Part shown: positions 33,331 through 46,484 of the stretch, piece by piece
Numbering within the stretch: the first letter of the stretch is position 1
Layout of the letters: the number at the start of each line of letters is the position of its first letter
Assembly: GCA_914767715.1 (NCBI GenBank)
Contig: OU612071.1
Location: forward strand, 20,518,948 to 20,582,947
Source of the DNA: Membranipora membranacea
Lineage: Eukaryota > Bryozoa > Gymnolaemata > Cheilostomatida > Membraniporidae
Length of the DNA: 64,000 bases
Reading direction: 5' to 3'
Notes under the pieces: model-generated
What the model saw: only the letters and a program-made list of their open reading frames with translations
The model's database searches: none
What the model was told of the DNA's origin: nothing
Translations under genes and position numbers: made by a program

Positions 33331-35803
33331 ATGACTATTAGTTTGATTGGTAAGCTTATCCATTATTTTTACAATAATTTCTGTTGCTTGATATCTGTTT
33401 ATTGGATAGTAGAACTAAGCATAGTAATTTGTCATAAAAATATGTATTTCATGCTGACTTTCAAACTTGGGAAAAAATTTAAAACCAGTTTACTTGTTTG
33501 GAAAACCATTATGTGATGCCAAGTAGTAATTATGATTATCACATGTTTTTGGCAAAGATGTTGCCAACAATTTGATCTTCTTCAATTACCTTTACCTTGA
33601 GATCAGAAGTTACAAACACTACACAATCATAAATGAAGAAAAAAACATGCAGATCTATTATATAAAAATATATTGTATATAAAACAAGCTCACACATTAT
33701 TCCACTGATGTCTTGTGATTTTGTACAAGTCAAATGTAAAGAAAATGTGTGGCTGCCCAAAGACAAAAACCTGTCCTTCGATGTCACAAAACTCATATTG
33801 ATATTCTGCAGTTATCTCAGTGATCACTGTCTATGTGAGAGGAGAGAATACTGTCTACACAGTATCCAACAATGTTGAGAGTCTGGACAATTACGCTGTA
33901 TCAAACTTCACACTACCAGACGAAGATGTACTCACAGTATGCTACTGGACAGAGCTTGAGGATAGTGGATTTTTTAATTTACCCACGGAGTCAGCTTATT
34001 TCAGCCTCCTGTCATCCTCAGGTACATAAAGTGCTCCTGCAATAATAATCATTCCAATTCACACAACCCAAACTCAAATGCACAATAATCTCATGTCTTG
34101 AACCTGTTGTGCTAAATAAACACATTTGTAGCGTAAAGATTGCGACCATAAATTGGTTATATCAGCATCAGTTTTGATGCGAAACAATTATTGATTCATG
34201 TAAGTATGACATTGATAACAATAGAAAAATACATTTAGAATCAGTCATGAGCATGCACTCTGAGATAGTCAAATCATTAATATTGACACAACTCTCTTTT
34301 ATTTTCAGGAATCTATCGATTGAGCATATACAATCTTGTGTTAAACAAAGTAAGAATAGATTTCCAGGAGTTAACTTTTGAGTTAGATGTCCCCTTTAGT
34401 TCTAAAACTAGTAAGCGATGGGTGTACTTTTGCTTCCAACACACGATCGAGCAAAGACCAGGCTACATTTACATAATTCTCAAGGTATGATTTGACATCG
34501 AAACCCATTTTCATCGGATCAATCTGTTCGTACATCACATAACTGTTGACCTGCATGAGAGTAAAAATATTTAAAAAGAACTTTCATGCTGTGGGGGAAT
34601 GTGGAACTGGGGAAGTGCTAGACTATAAGTAATAATTATAACCCGTACACTTGTTGGAATGAATGAAGGCGTCAGGCAAGACGTTACTGTGTGTAATACT
34701 ATTAAATTGTATGCAGTTAAACAATGTTTTGAGGTGATAGGTTATAATTTAACAGATAAACTACAGTGCATCACAAAAGTTTTCATACATTGCTGGATTG
34801 TCTGCACTTGAATTGTCCTATATTTAGGGATTTCTGAGGGATACAAATGAGTATTCCTGGTTTGCTAAGATGGAGGCTGAACAAAACATTACATCAGGGA
34901 GTCTCACATATCCTCGCTATGGAACCTCAAAGCTTGTGCTCTATCAACGCGTAATAGATTACAATGGTTTGTGACTGTATCTTAAACCCATACCCATACC
35001 TGACTCATTATTGAATAAATTCCCGAGGAGAGGAGAGGCGCATCACATGTTGTTCTTTTTGGAGCTTTATCTCAAGTTTTTAGTAATGTTTTGATATAAC
35101 AAAACTCTTGTTGCAGGAGTGTTCAATGACATATATCCTGCAGTTGGGCGTTTCTGCTGTCTGAACATCTGGGGTGGCCACATGAGTGCAATAGAAATGT
35201 TTGAGGCAGCAAGCTGTGACATCAGTGGTGACATATTCAAGCTCTCTGACTCGAATACCGAAACCTTTGGAGCTGTTACCACAGAGATTGGTGACCACCC
35301 AGAAGATAATAGTCTCGCAAGTAAGTTTTTACAAGGTTACTCTTCACAATCACGTGCCATTCTTGTGATGGAATCAAAATGAACTTGTAATGTTTTGTTA
35401 TTATCTGAATGCTGAGTATATACTTTTGGTAAAATTGACATCGCATAGAATCATTACTCTCCACTGAATCCTGGGTATACACACCTCACTCAAATTTGGA
35501 GGAAGTGAACAGCAGTCCATGTTGAATTGTTTTTTTTTTATTTTTTCAGTTGCTGCCAAGATTTCAGGTACTTTCCATGTTTACAAACAAACTAGAGTGG
35601 CTCATCTAAATCTCACCACAACGACTACTGAGAATATGTGGGAGTGCCTCTTATTCTGCATGCGAAATACTGAATGCTTCTCAATAAACCACTCTGCTGA
35701 CGATTGGAGTTGTGAGACAGGTACCCTATATCAGTCTAGATATATGCCAGGATTCCAATCTAACAATAGCGTAACACATCTCTCACATGTGCTCATGAAA
35801 TAG
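33331..35803 (+). CDS. Secreted pentraxin/LamG-like plus PAN domain protein
   Basis: Six exons join in phase: 33331-33349, 33812-34021, 34309-34484, 34828-34966, 35117-35320 and 35550-35803. They give 333 residues. Exon 1 and the start of exon 2 form a signal peptide (MTISLIVISVITVYVRG). Residues about 30-235 look like a concanavalin-A-type jelly roll of the pentraxin/LamG kind. VLTVCYWTELEDSGFF, RWVYFCFQH and TSKLVLYQRV...GRFCCLNIW stand where pentraxins have FTVCLW, WHHVCVTW and LVLGQ...L..FNVW. Residues about 250-330 form a PAN/apple-like module (TFHVYKQTR, WECLLFCMRNTECFSIN, WSCETG) with four cysteines. The pentraxin calcium-binding residues are not evident. A donor-like GT at 35721 could extend splicing, but the frame closes at a TGA/TAG-free run ending in TAG at 35801-35803. 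The role is inferred to be extracellular ligand binding. Confidence 0.75.
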
Positions 35804-37662
35804 GATGCAACCTTGCTAACAATGATCGATCAAATTATACCCACATCAATATAATTACTACAAAATTGATGATTCATTAGGGACCTGATTAGCCGAAGTT
35901 TAAGCTCTGATCGGCTTGTCAGAGGGAGAAATGAGTCAATGCCAGATCAGATTGCACTTCCCTGACCATACCAATTGATATATAGTGACAGTGAAAGCAA
36001 TACAGTTTAACTTCCACTATATTATTATTAGGAAATTCTGCTGTGAACCGGCATCGGCTCAACCTCCACCCAAGAGCCAATCAGATTACAGACAACACTC
36101 TTATATGACTATTATTTTGTAGACCAGATAACTGAAGTAGTTATGGTTTAGACTCGCAAAAAATTATGGAAAGAGTTGGAAGCTTTTTTTCCCCAACCCC
36201 CCCCCCCCTGCTCATATTTTATGTTAACGCCGGTTATGTATCATACTGGCCCAGTAGTCTGCTACTTCTACCAAATCTAGAAAACTGTTCATGTTTAGTT
36301 CCTCAACGATGGTCAATGAACGAAATCATCTTCTCTTGTGAAGTATCCCTGGCAGTAAAAACATAGTATGTAATAATACATTTTTAAATACTCGAGAAAC
36401 CAGTATTAAAAAATGTACTTGCTTTTCAAATTTTTACATCATATATGACCAGTGGGAAAAAATTTTAATACTATAGACAATTTAAACCAGAATAATTTGA
36501 GTTGCTGATTGTGAAAATATTGCATAAAAACTTATACACTAACTGCCTGGCTCTCTTTCACTTTGGCTTGTGGGTAGCCTTCAATAATCCTCGTAAGTAT
36601 CATAATCTTTATTTCAAATATACATAGATTATTGATAGACTAAAGTTGTTTATTATTTTATAAATTATAGAATATTAAATGTTATTAAACGGACTCAACT
36701 TTTTCACCAAAAAAGATGATTCAAGTGCCCAAATTTGATTGACCACAATTGCGGTATCTGTTGTTGCAGCTTTTTCTGACAGATAAACACTACTGGTTAT
36801 GGTGTGGATTGTGGGATCGATATTCAGTCAACGCTGACACTCATTGCTGCTTCTGTATTTGTGCAACTTACAAGCATGTTAATTCTAATATCAAAATCAA
36901 TATGTTTCATGATTATTCAACAGAGTTCTGTTGGTTGAATAATCATAAATCTTTGGATTCAAATTTTATCGCTTTCAAACAGTGCAATAAATATTGACAC
37001 CCTGATTGAACTTCAAAATTATCACACTTTGGATCGATTTACTGACTGAAACAGCAGACATCAAATGAAACCATTTGAACTACTGCTGAAGTAGTGTTAT
37101 TTTGCATAGACATATTTCCTTTATTGGCTGAGCCACTTGGCCAAGTTATTATCTTAAAGTCTAAAATTTGCTTACCATGTCATTAATTTCAAAATGTCAA
37201 TCCTAAGCTAGCTTGTAAGAAGATGGTGACAAGTGATAAGCGATTGTTGATAATTGACCAAAGTTTTCCTTGCTTTGGTGTAGCTTACTTGTTCAATCAA
37301 AGCCTTTTGATAGGTGATATTAAAATAGTTGTTATGTCTGAGAAAGTTTTTTTCTATGTTCTGTGAGCTCTGATAGGTTCAGCACTGTATAACTAATATC
37401 GCTAATTTTCCTCTGAGTTATCCTCACTTTTAATGAGAGAGCATAACTTCAATTCAACTTTGCTATAGAGCCGAAGGAATATCGTATGTCAAAGTATCTT
37501 ATGAAACCTATACTTAGCTCATTGTGACTGGTGATCTAATGGTAATTATATCAATATAACTTCATCAGCATAGTGTGGTGAAATTATTGCATAACCTTGA
37601 ACCGCCATCTGTCTTTTCTCAAAATAGATAAGAAATGTAATACACACTGAGTACTGTAATAC
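35804..37662. other. Intergenic, no gene seen
   Basis: A long C run lies near 36196-36209. The open frames at 36166-36366 and 36749-36997 lack motifs and splice support. Confidence 0.4.
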
Positions 37663-38470
37663 CTTGTACATACTTCGATATTGATAATTGCCATCCGGCA
37701 CTGTCATTGTAAAACGCAGCACCTTTGTTGAGGTTTCATCAGGATTGTATGGTAGTTGTGTGATGTGGATACCGTTGTGTAGTGTTATTGTGCTTCGAGT
37801 TAAGAGCAGCACATACCAGGTGTATACTGACCAGGGGAAAGGTAAGTACTAAACTCTAAAGTACATTCTCTCTAATAAGTTTTTAAATAAGGAGATTTCA
37901 TTGAATTTTTTTGTAACTGAATAATCTTGTTACAGAGAGAACATCAACATCTAATTTGAGTGGCTGAGGATGGGTTATAAAATGGGAATTTCTTAAACTA
38001 TAACACTAGATAACACGTTTGTTGTGTACTTCTATGCTGCAATATCTTACAGTATTGTCTTGAACATGGTGAAGTATAATTAGGTAACGCAAATTGTTGT
38101 AAGATCTTAATTATCAGGAGCTCTGTCTGGAGGATGCCACAATGAGGAGTAGAGTCATCCCAACAGTCAGATGCCATCTGATGAATAATTGTCTTTGAGG
38201 ATAAAAAATTGCCTGCCACATATTTTTCTGACAGACCGGGCATTTAGGCCCAATTTCCCTCATTTGGAATTCTGGTAAACGGGGAATTCCAATGCATCCT
38301 GTTATGTCCATCATTGGTGCCCTCGTTTCCTGAGAATCTCCTATTAATAGCTTTGAAGGAGACATGTTGATCTCACAGTATTGTAACTTCATCTTTGCCC
38401 CAAATCCCTGGGTATAGGATACATCGCTACATGATGCAAAACATATAGCTAGGTCTGCTAGCCCACTCAC
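37663..38470 (-). pseudogene. Possible minus-strand fragments of a LamG-like gene
   Basis: Two minus-strand pieces look exon-like. One, at about 38470-38220, encodes ICFASCSDVSYTQGFGAKM and then SKLLIGDSQ...APMMDITGCIGI. This resembles the LVLGQ...FVG strand region of pentraxin/LamG folds and the equivalent part of the 33331 gene. The other, 37848-37663, has an acceptor (GTTTAG) and a donor (CAAG|GTATTA). It is a phase-0 exon of 62 codons (SVYTWYVLLLTRSTITL...GNYQYRSMYK). The rest of such a gene was not found, and its 5' exons would have to overlap the plus-strand gene at 38582. This may be a partial inverted paralog. Confidence 0.3.
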
Positions 38471-38581
38471 CTATGTATCCTCACACCAAATATATGCTGT
38501 TTGTCATATCTGATTGATTACAAAATTGTAATTATAGGTCCGCTGTTATCTCTCACATACTATTTCCCTATTCTTAATCAG

Positions 38582-41500
38582 ATGTTTCAAGGAAAGGCTT
38601 CTGTCATCACTTGGCTGCTGCTTGCGGTTATTCTGACTCCACCAGTGCTGAGTATTACAGCCACATTCAACAAGGCTAGTCTTGGTGGAAAATGTAAGTT
38701 TGTTGAAAGATACTTTACTCAATGTCACAACATTAACCCAGATAAATATCAAAACCCTGTAGCACACAGAATTATATGAGAAAATACATCAGTTTCATGA
38801 GAGGACTCCCACTTAGAATAGCAATTATGATCCAATGGCACAAGCATACAAGCTCTCTAGTAATATACCCTACACCTACAGAAGTGAAGGTGATGTCCTA
38901 ACAGTAACAGTACCATCAAGGTTCGATCGCCCACATTCTTGGAATCAGACAAAATATTCTTGTGTTGATTCTACAAATAAAAATAGCTCCTCTTGCGTGG
39001 TATGATATGTATGAGTGACTTCCTGTGTAGCAGTACTCTTGATTAACTCAATAGAGTAACAACTCTTCTTAACTCAGTATCATCACTTATTCCCCACAGC
39101 TGATGAGGCTGTCCTGGCTGTGAGGTTTGACTCTAATTCTGATACATTAGAAGCCTTCACCAATGAGAATGATTACACACTGGAAGTCGCTGGTGATGGT
39201 TCAGTGTCAACCTCTGAGACAAAAGCTCATCCTAGGCAGTAAGCTATATCATGTTGTTGTGTGTCAAGCGCTAATCGCAGATTGGGTTATCTACTAGGCT
39301 TGCCAATTTGTATCAACCAATCAATCTCCCACATATCAAGTTGCCGAAAATTTGTCAAATGAAGGTCATGGAGATGTGTTTTTATGTGTATTGTGTTTAT
39401 AGCATTGCAATACATTATATTCAATATATTCTATGTATACAACATTACATAATATCATAATCCTATATTGCGCTATATAGAGTCACATCATCATGTTTTT
39501 ATTCAGGGAGACGATATTTGGACACGTTCATGTCAATAAAGCAGAGGTTGTTGTGAGCTATTATAAGAGATGTGTTACTTACAAATCCGCAGGAATCAAC
39601 AAGTCAATAGGACAATGCATCGGTGAGAAAGCCTGTCAAATTTTTCATCCAATTACGTGACAAGATTGAATCAATGAAGATATGATTCTCAGTTGGGAAA
39701 TTATTACGCTGTCAAATTGGTCAATATTAAAAATGTTGGATGGAAGCAATATTTATCATACATGAAAGAAAGTATTTCTGCATTCAGGAATTCAGGTATT
39801 CAAATTGTATATGTAGGGACGGGTAATTCCCCCCGGTTACTGAATCCGGGTTGAGTTGATTCTTAGCAATTAAGCACCCTCTCTGCCTAGCCTAGTTGGT
39901 CATATCTGTTGTACAATCAACTAATAATTGCTTGTAACGATATAGGTAGTCAAAAAAACTGCACCATCTAACTGTCTGCATTAGAAAACTTTATTTTGTT
40001 TTTTATTCGTTTTGTTGAGTAGGGGAAAAACAACTATTGTTTTAGCTGTGTTACATGTTGCTTTTAAGACAACTTTTCATGGTATGTTTATATCAGAAAC
40101 AATTTTTTTATTCCCATTTTGCCTAGTATTTTTAGGGTGTCTCTTGATTTTGCAGTAATGGCTGCTTGAGCTGCATTATTTTCTACATCCCGAATATAAA
40201 GATATACTCAATACCTGATCCCTGACCTGTACTCTTTTTCTCCTACCTGTTCAAACACAAGTTATTGATACATATTACATTGAGATTGCAATGACATGCA
40301 GTTGTCTGATTGTGTAGGATGTGTATTGGGGGATACAACTCATCAATAATTATATCCTATGCATTGACCCAAATTTACTTTTCAGGTGAAGCCAGTGAGG
40401 ATTTATCATCAGAAGTTGTGTCCCCTTATGCTGCTCTTCTTTCGGCGGATGGACTGAAGGTAAAATTGCCTTCCGACCCAGACCCATTGACTATAAGCTT
40501 CATGTCATGATTACCAGAGCAAATGATTCGATAAGTCTATTGTAGTTAGACTAGGAACAAGCCATTATTTTGAGCTTGAAATCACAATGTCGTCTGAGGA
40601 CGAATAATTCAATGTTTTTTTGCAAGAACTGATCTGATTACCTCTTTTTGGTCTGCATTTAAGGTGCTGATAAACACAGGGGGATAAATACAAGAGAGCA
40701 TGCCAATTTTTACTGATACTATTTTTCATTGGCACAGTTGATAGATATGTAAAGCTGAAGAAAATACTGCCTGCTCGAAATCTTTGTCATGAACTGCCAC
40801 TCACTTCTGGTTGCATTACTCTCGCTCACTAAAACATTTATTTCAGATATCCCTGGCCTAGCTTTTGATAGTTGTTTTTTAATGATATTAAGATTGTAAT
40901 CTTCTCGTAATTAGAATCTCAGAAATGATATTGTGTTGAAGGTGATATTCACAGACTCTGAGGCAGGAAAGGTGAGAAGTTGGAATGTGGCTGCTGACAC
41001 CCTCTCTACTTTATCTGTTGTGAGAAGACCTAAGGCTATAGTATATGATGGTAAGTTTTTAAGTTTCTATACAGGTGATTAGGGCATATTGTTATTCGGA
41101 CAAAAGCGCAGATTGTAAAAGTACATCAAACCTACATTGCTACTACTCTCATTGGTTAATATTATAGTTTTGAGGCTTTAGCTATGCCCAATTCTCTGAT
41201 ATTGGTAATCCACCGTTAAAACACAATGTTGCAAACAGAGATGCTGCAAAATTGAGGCCCTTCAACTAATTACATTAGGAGTTGCAGGAGTAAGAGCCGG
41301 CAACTCTTCCAGTGTCATCGCTTTAACAGAAACAAATTCATTTTCTGTCAAACACTGTACACAGCACAATTTCTTTACATGTTATATAATGGTGGTTTGA
41401 GAAAATATTTTAACTTAGCATCATTGGACAAATGAAAGCATCATCATCATCATCATCTAATTGAACTGGCACCTCTTCATTGCCTGGTTTCAGATAAAGA

Positions 41501-44500
41501 GTCTACTTATTACGTGACTGCTGAACATGGAGTTTTCTCCACCAGAGACGGAAATTTTATCACAGGAGACAATTCTAAGTCACACGGGGGATTCAAAGAT
41601 GGCAGCTTAGATGAGGCTGAGTAAGAAATCTTCAAATTATATTAAAATGTTACAGCTTCGAAGGCATGCAAATATTGATATGTCTATGTGTATAACGTGT
41701 AAAATGACGAACAGATGAAGATTATGTTGGTCAGTAAGTTTGATTAGATAAGAATATTCTGACAATCATTACACACTTGCTATAATACGAATAGCTGTGA
41801 GTCTCAAAAACATCCCCCATCCTCTCTCCTTGTCGAAAATTCAGCTTGGTAATAGCTTGGTTCGTTTTTTGGCAGAACTCATTAGTACAACGATTTTGCA
41901 TGAATGTTTGTTCTGCTACATACACACTTATTGTATTTTACTGTACTGATTGCCTTTTGAATGATTACAGATTTAGTTATCCACATGGTTTGGCCTTTAT
42001 TCGGTCAGGTCTTCTTGTGGTCACAGACTCAGCAAATAACCGAGTGAGACTTGTTGACTTGAAAGCCGATTCTGTCACAACACTCAGCGATGGTATAACA
42101 AGTCCCATGTCAGTAGCCTATAAACCTGAGACAACAAGTGTATACGTTGGAGGAGCTGATGGACTGTACATGTCCAATGTCCCTGGTAAGTTTTTAATTT
42201 GTCAGTGGCACTGCGGTTTTTTCTGAATGATATAAATGAAGTCTTCCATACCTGTCACACAACCCTAATACCTTCATTTAGCGCACCCATCTCATATAAA
42301 ATACATCTCATTTTCTTTGAGGTTTTTATGAAAAGGCATTATTAAACCTGTACACTTTCTCTTTGTTTATCCACCTTTATCTTCACACTCTATCTCCATT
42401 TCTTTCAGAGTTTAAACCTGTAAACTTGTGTTACAATCTGGAGGCCAGTGGAGAGTCTGAGATTACTTTGGAAGGAAAGAAAATGAAGGTAATGTAATCC
42501 GGTATACTATTCGCAGACTTTCTCATCACTGTCCAATATTTGGAAGGAGCGCTTGTTCAATGAAGTCTCGGTTCAGACCATAGACCAGTATGTTCAGGGA
42601 ATCAGGAGTGTCAGCAGCAGCAATATGCCAAGTTGAAGTCAATTGCGGTCTGAGTTCAAATTTGTGACCAACAGAGCCCATTTGTCTATGGGCTATCCCA
42701 TTTATCTATCAGCATAGTTCTAATTTTTTGAAGCCACAGTTTTGCAGTGCCATAAAATTTTGTCTTAAATGGCAATCTAAGGCTTTAATTTACAAATTCG
42801 ATAGCCCAGGAATACTTCATCCCGCCATGTACATGACCTTACTGTTAACAATTCGTGCAGGATTTTGGTCTTATTACCAATATACTAAAACCCTTATCTG
42901 CATAAAATGTGATACTGAATCATTGTTCAGGTATGGTGTGATCTTGACTCACCAGACGGTCCATGGATAACTTTCCTCAAGAGATTTGACGGCTCCACAG
43001 ACTTCAGCCAAACTTTCGCAGAGTATAAGGCGGGTTTCGGGGACGTGAACAGGGAATACTGGTTAGGTTAGTAAAGATATTTGACTAGGCAGTAGCAGGC
43101 AGATGTGAAGGTGGTACACTAGACCAGTTATAGGTGGTCCTTGTATCCTTGCATACAAAAATGGTTGGAGTATAAACAACTTTTCACATAAAATTTAGAA
43201 CAATGCTACACTTATGTTGTTTCTTCAAAAAGAGTGTTCACAATTTAATTCAGTCGATTATTTGTTTTTCATAATGTGCGACATGTTATTCGTGATATCC
43301 TTTTTGGCTGAGATCAATTTTTGGCTCTTTTGTCAGGTTACCCAATTTACGAAATGACTTAAATATTTCAGTTATCAGCCTAAACTCAAGATGCAATCCA
43401 TGAATGTTGTCGTTCGCTACATGGCTCTTAAACAACATGCAAGACGCTTCCATTAAACTCTGAATTTTTCCATAATCATACATTTATTTCTCGTTGACAG
43501 GATTAGAAAATTTGCACATCCTGACCAAGAACAAGCAGGCTTCCCTGAGAATGGACATGAAAGCAGCCATAGCACCAAGAGGAAAGGAAGCCACAGCATA
43601 TGCTACCTATAGCACGTTCTGGGTGGGAGACGAAGCATCTGACTACACTCTGCAGGAGATCACAGGATACAGCGGTATGTACTAACGGTACGGTCATTGT
43701 AGATTGGACTTAACGCTGCGACTGCATGGATAAACATACTTAAAAGTTTCAAAGACAGCTAAACACTACCAGCGGTCCAACTAGGTAGGCAGATGTGATT
43801 CACTCGTTGATTCAGGCAGTTGGTGACGCAGTACGGTTGGGTCATTAGTGTCCCACTTTCTTGATGCATCTTCTTCCTATTGGATGTCTTTGATGGATTT
43901 GTTTTATTTGTTCACCATGATTGCCGATCAAATGTTAATGGGATTGATAAGTCTCAGACGAATCAAGGAATACATATAATAAATAGAGTAGGTTTTCAAA
44001 CATCAGGGGTCTGGTAAACAAACAGTTCTATAGGCACCAGTTACTTTAAACACTTTGCTTTATTTATGCGTTATGCAGGCACTGCTGGGGATATGGAAAC
44101 ATCAGGAGCTTTGAACATCGGAGGCCCACACAAGGGCCAAAGGTTCACCACTAAAGATAAGGACTTTGATGACTTACCCAATGACAATTGTGCAGGTGAT
44201 GTAAATTCTATAATCATTTTAAACTGAATTTACCAACAATACTAGACAGATCAACATCTTAAATCAATGGTTGGGCTCCCTGCACATAATGCTGTATTCA
44301 ATTGCTACAGATAAAAATGGAGCAATTTTCAATTTTATTACTCTAGTCTTCAGAATAGATCCTTCAAAACAACTGTACTGGACATTAAACTGCAGCTGTA
44401 CCCTGCTGTACCTAAATACCTGTAAGAACTGAGCAAGCCAAATTAATATTTAATGAAGGTGATCATTTCTTTCTAGACAAACAGTGCACCCGGTGGGGCA

Positions 44501-45757
44501 CGAAACCCAGGATCCTGTGATCCCAAATCAGTAACTCTGTAACAACGAGCAATCTCTTTCAGTTTTGCGTTGAAACGTACCTTGGGGATACAGGCCTTGT
44601 TTGTATTATAAGATGTATTGGATATTGCTTCAGTGGTGTTATCGACTCATTCATCACTATCTTGCGCTTCTGAAAAGACCCATATCATATGCTTGTACTT
44701 CGGGTTTTTTTTATTGGCTGATGGGTTTCGGTTTGTTGTTATGCAGAGTTGTCTGTTCAAACCAACACCCCAAACCTGCGTAGATAATTCCAAGTTGTTT
44801 GACTGAATCCCAGTCTACTTGAAATGGGGGAATCTTCTCTTCATGTTTCATTTGAATCTTTTCTTATATTTTAAAACACTTATTCTTCAGTGAAATACGC
44901 GGGGAGCCCCCATGGTGAATATTTCACCCAATTGCAGTATATACTTTTTCATATTTTCTCTATTCCCTATGAACATTCACAGATTGAAACAGATCTTTAT
45001 ATTTTAGACGTAGGTCATAAATGAAGCAGCTAACACGTTTTATGCAAAAACCTCAATGGAACTGCCCCAATTGATCTCCATATATCCTGAACGAGAAATA
45101 AATGTTCCTAAATTATTTTAAAACAGCCTATAAGGATATGTATTTATATTTCGTTTAAAATTCAAAAGCAATATTCAAAATATTCAAATTTAAATGCTTT
45201 ATCAGGTGATGAACTTCAGTGTCAAGTCCAACGATGGTACCATTAAAAGTGCAGAAAAAATTTTGAATCAGCAAAATTTACTCGCAATTATTAAGTGTAG
45301 AGTTCTTGACACCATGCCGAGTAATTAAAATGATTAGTTGAGAAATGACAGCTTATTTTTGGGTTTGTACTGTGAAGCCTGCTACAAGCTCGGGCTGGCA
45401 ACATTTTTGTGCCTATACAAGCTATTAAGATGAGTGAATAAGGCTGCGCCAGAGCTTTAGTCTATTGGCAGCCTGGCAGATTAATTTCAACCAGTCATGA
45501 TAGTTTGCAAAATATCTGATTCTTGTTCTCAGACAATGATTATGTTTTTATTTTTAATTTCCATAGGGTCATACAATGGAGGATGGTGGTTCAGACAGTG
45601 TTACTCGGCTTGCCTGACATGTGGGCCTTGGAGTAGGAGACCGAGGCCAGGATTTGCAAAGGCCATGATCTACTTCCCTTACACAGAATTTAAGATGGGC
45701 CTACTCGAGGCAGACATGAAAGTCAAACTCCCGAAAAGCATGATTTATGAGAACTAG
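38582..45757 (+). CDS. Secreted NHL-repeat plus fibrinogen C-terminal domain protein
   Basis: Twelve exons join in phase: 38582-38693, 39100-39238, 39507-39622, 40386-40459, 40915-41050, 41494-41620, 41971-42185, 42409-42488, 42931-43066, 43501-43674, 44079-44195 and 45567-45757. They give 538 residues. Residues 1-24 are a signal peptide (MFQGKASVITWLLLAVILTP...). Residues 25-147 have no recognised fold. Residues about 148-306 carry NHL/beta-propeller-like strands (YPHGLAFIRSGLLVVTDSAN, NRVRLVDL). Residues about 307-538 are a fibrinogen-related domain, with VWCDLDSPDGPW, FAEYKAGFGDVN, EYWLGLENLHILT, FWVGDEASDYTL, YSGTAGD, FTTKDKDFDD...NDNCA and YNGGWWFRQCY. The KDKDFDD loop is the usual calcium site. 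It is probably an extracellular lectin-like recognition protein. NHL and fibrinogen on one chain is an unusual pairing. Exon 9 has NREYWLG where NGE is typical. Confidence 0.85.
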
Positions 45758-46329
45758 AACAGCTCGCCCATCATGGTGGTCCAGCTGCTCCGTAATGGGA
45801 AAAAATTCATTTCCCTTGAACATTATAACATGTTATGTTGTCCTAGTCAAGCATCTAGACAAGGTATGATGTTTTGTAAAAGTTCTAATAGTTTTCATCT
45901 TACATTCGAAATAAATTTATGATACTTAAAAAAAGTTGATCAGATCATTCTTCTCCTTTTTCATTTCATCCGGTCAAGTCACAGAATTTCATGGTAATCT
46001 CAGACATAAGACATCAGGTATACTGTATCCATTGACACAGTGGTGCAAAAATAGGCTGAATAAAAATTCATCATACTGAGTATTGAGTGCACAAGGGTAT
46101 ATATATATATCGGTGAGGGCTGGTGGTATGTGTGAAATGGTTTTCGGTTGACAAGAAAATTTGAGCTGGATATTGTGCTCAAAATTTTCGTAGTGTCTGA
46201 GCTGTAAGAGCCTAAGATCTTGAGCTTGCGGACCTTCTGACTCCAATCATGGCAATTGAATAACTCACATCCATTTATAGTCTCGTGATACCATGTGAGA
46301 AACTTTGATGTTGCTCATTTTTTGTCTCG
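45758..46329. other. 3' flank, no gene seen
   Basis: Contains an AATAAA at 45910 that could be a poly(A) signal for the gene ending at 45757, and a short (TA)n run near 46099-46111. Nothing else was recognised. Confidence 0.4.
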
Positions 46330-46484
46330 GTATGAGTACAGGTCTGCGGACTGAATCCTGATGGGGCACAGGACCATTTGAGGTCGGATGCTCTTCCTGA
46401 CACCTCTGTGACATGCCGAGAATCGAACACAGGACTTACGATTGACAGACCCATGCCTCACCCATTGCGCCACGGCCGCTCCCT
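46330..46484 (-). repeat. tRNA-derived SINE
   Basis: Read on the minus strand it starts AGGGAGCGGCCGTGGCGCAA. An A box lies at 46472-46461 (TGGCGCAATGGG) and a B box near 46428-46418 (GTTCGATTCTC). It is followed by a non-tRNA body with GTGTCAGGAAGAGCATCCGA. A CAGGAAGGGCATCC-type stretch is common in the internal domain of tRNA-derived SINEs in several animal groups. The tRNA-like head and this body make a SINE the best reading. The 3' end is not sharply defined. Confidence 0.7.

Noticed and set aside
35067-35298. Two minus-strand frames over the pentraxin-like gene
   Set aside because: They are shadows of exon 5 (35117-35320), whose plus-strand frame and splice sites are consistent.
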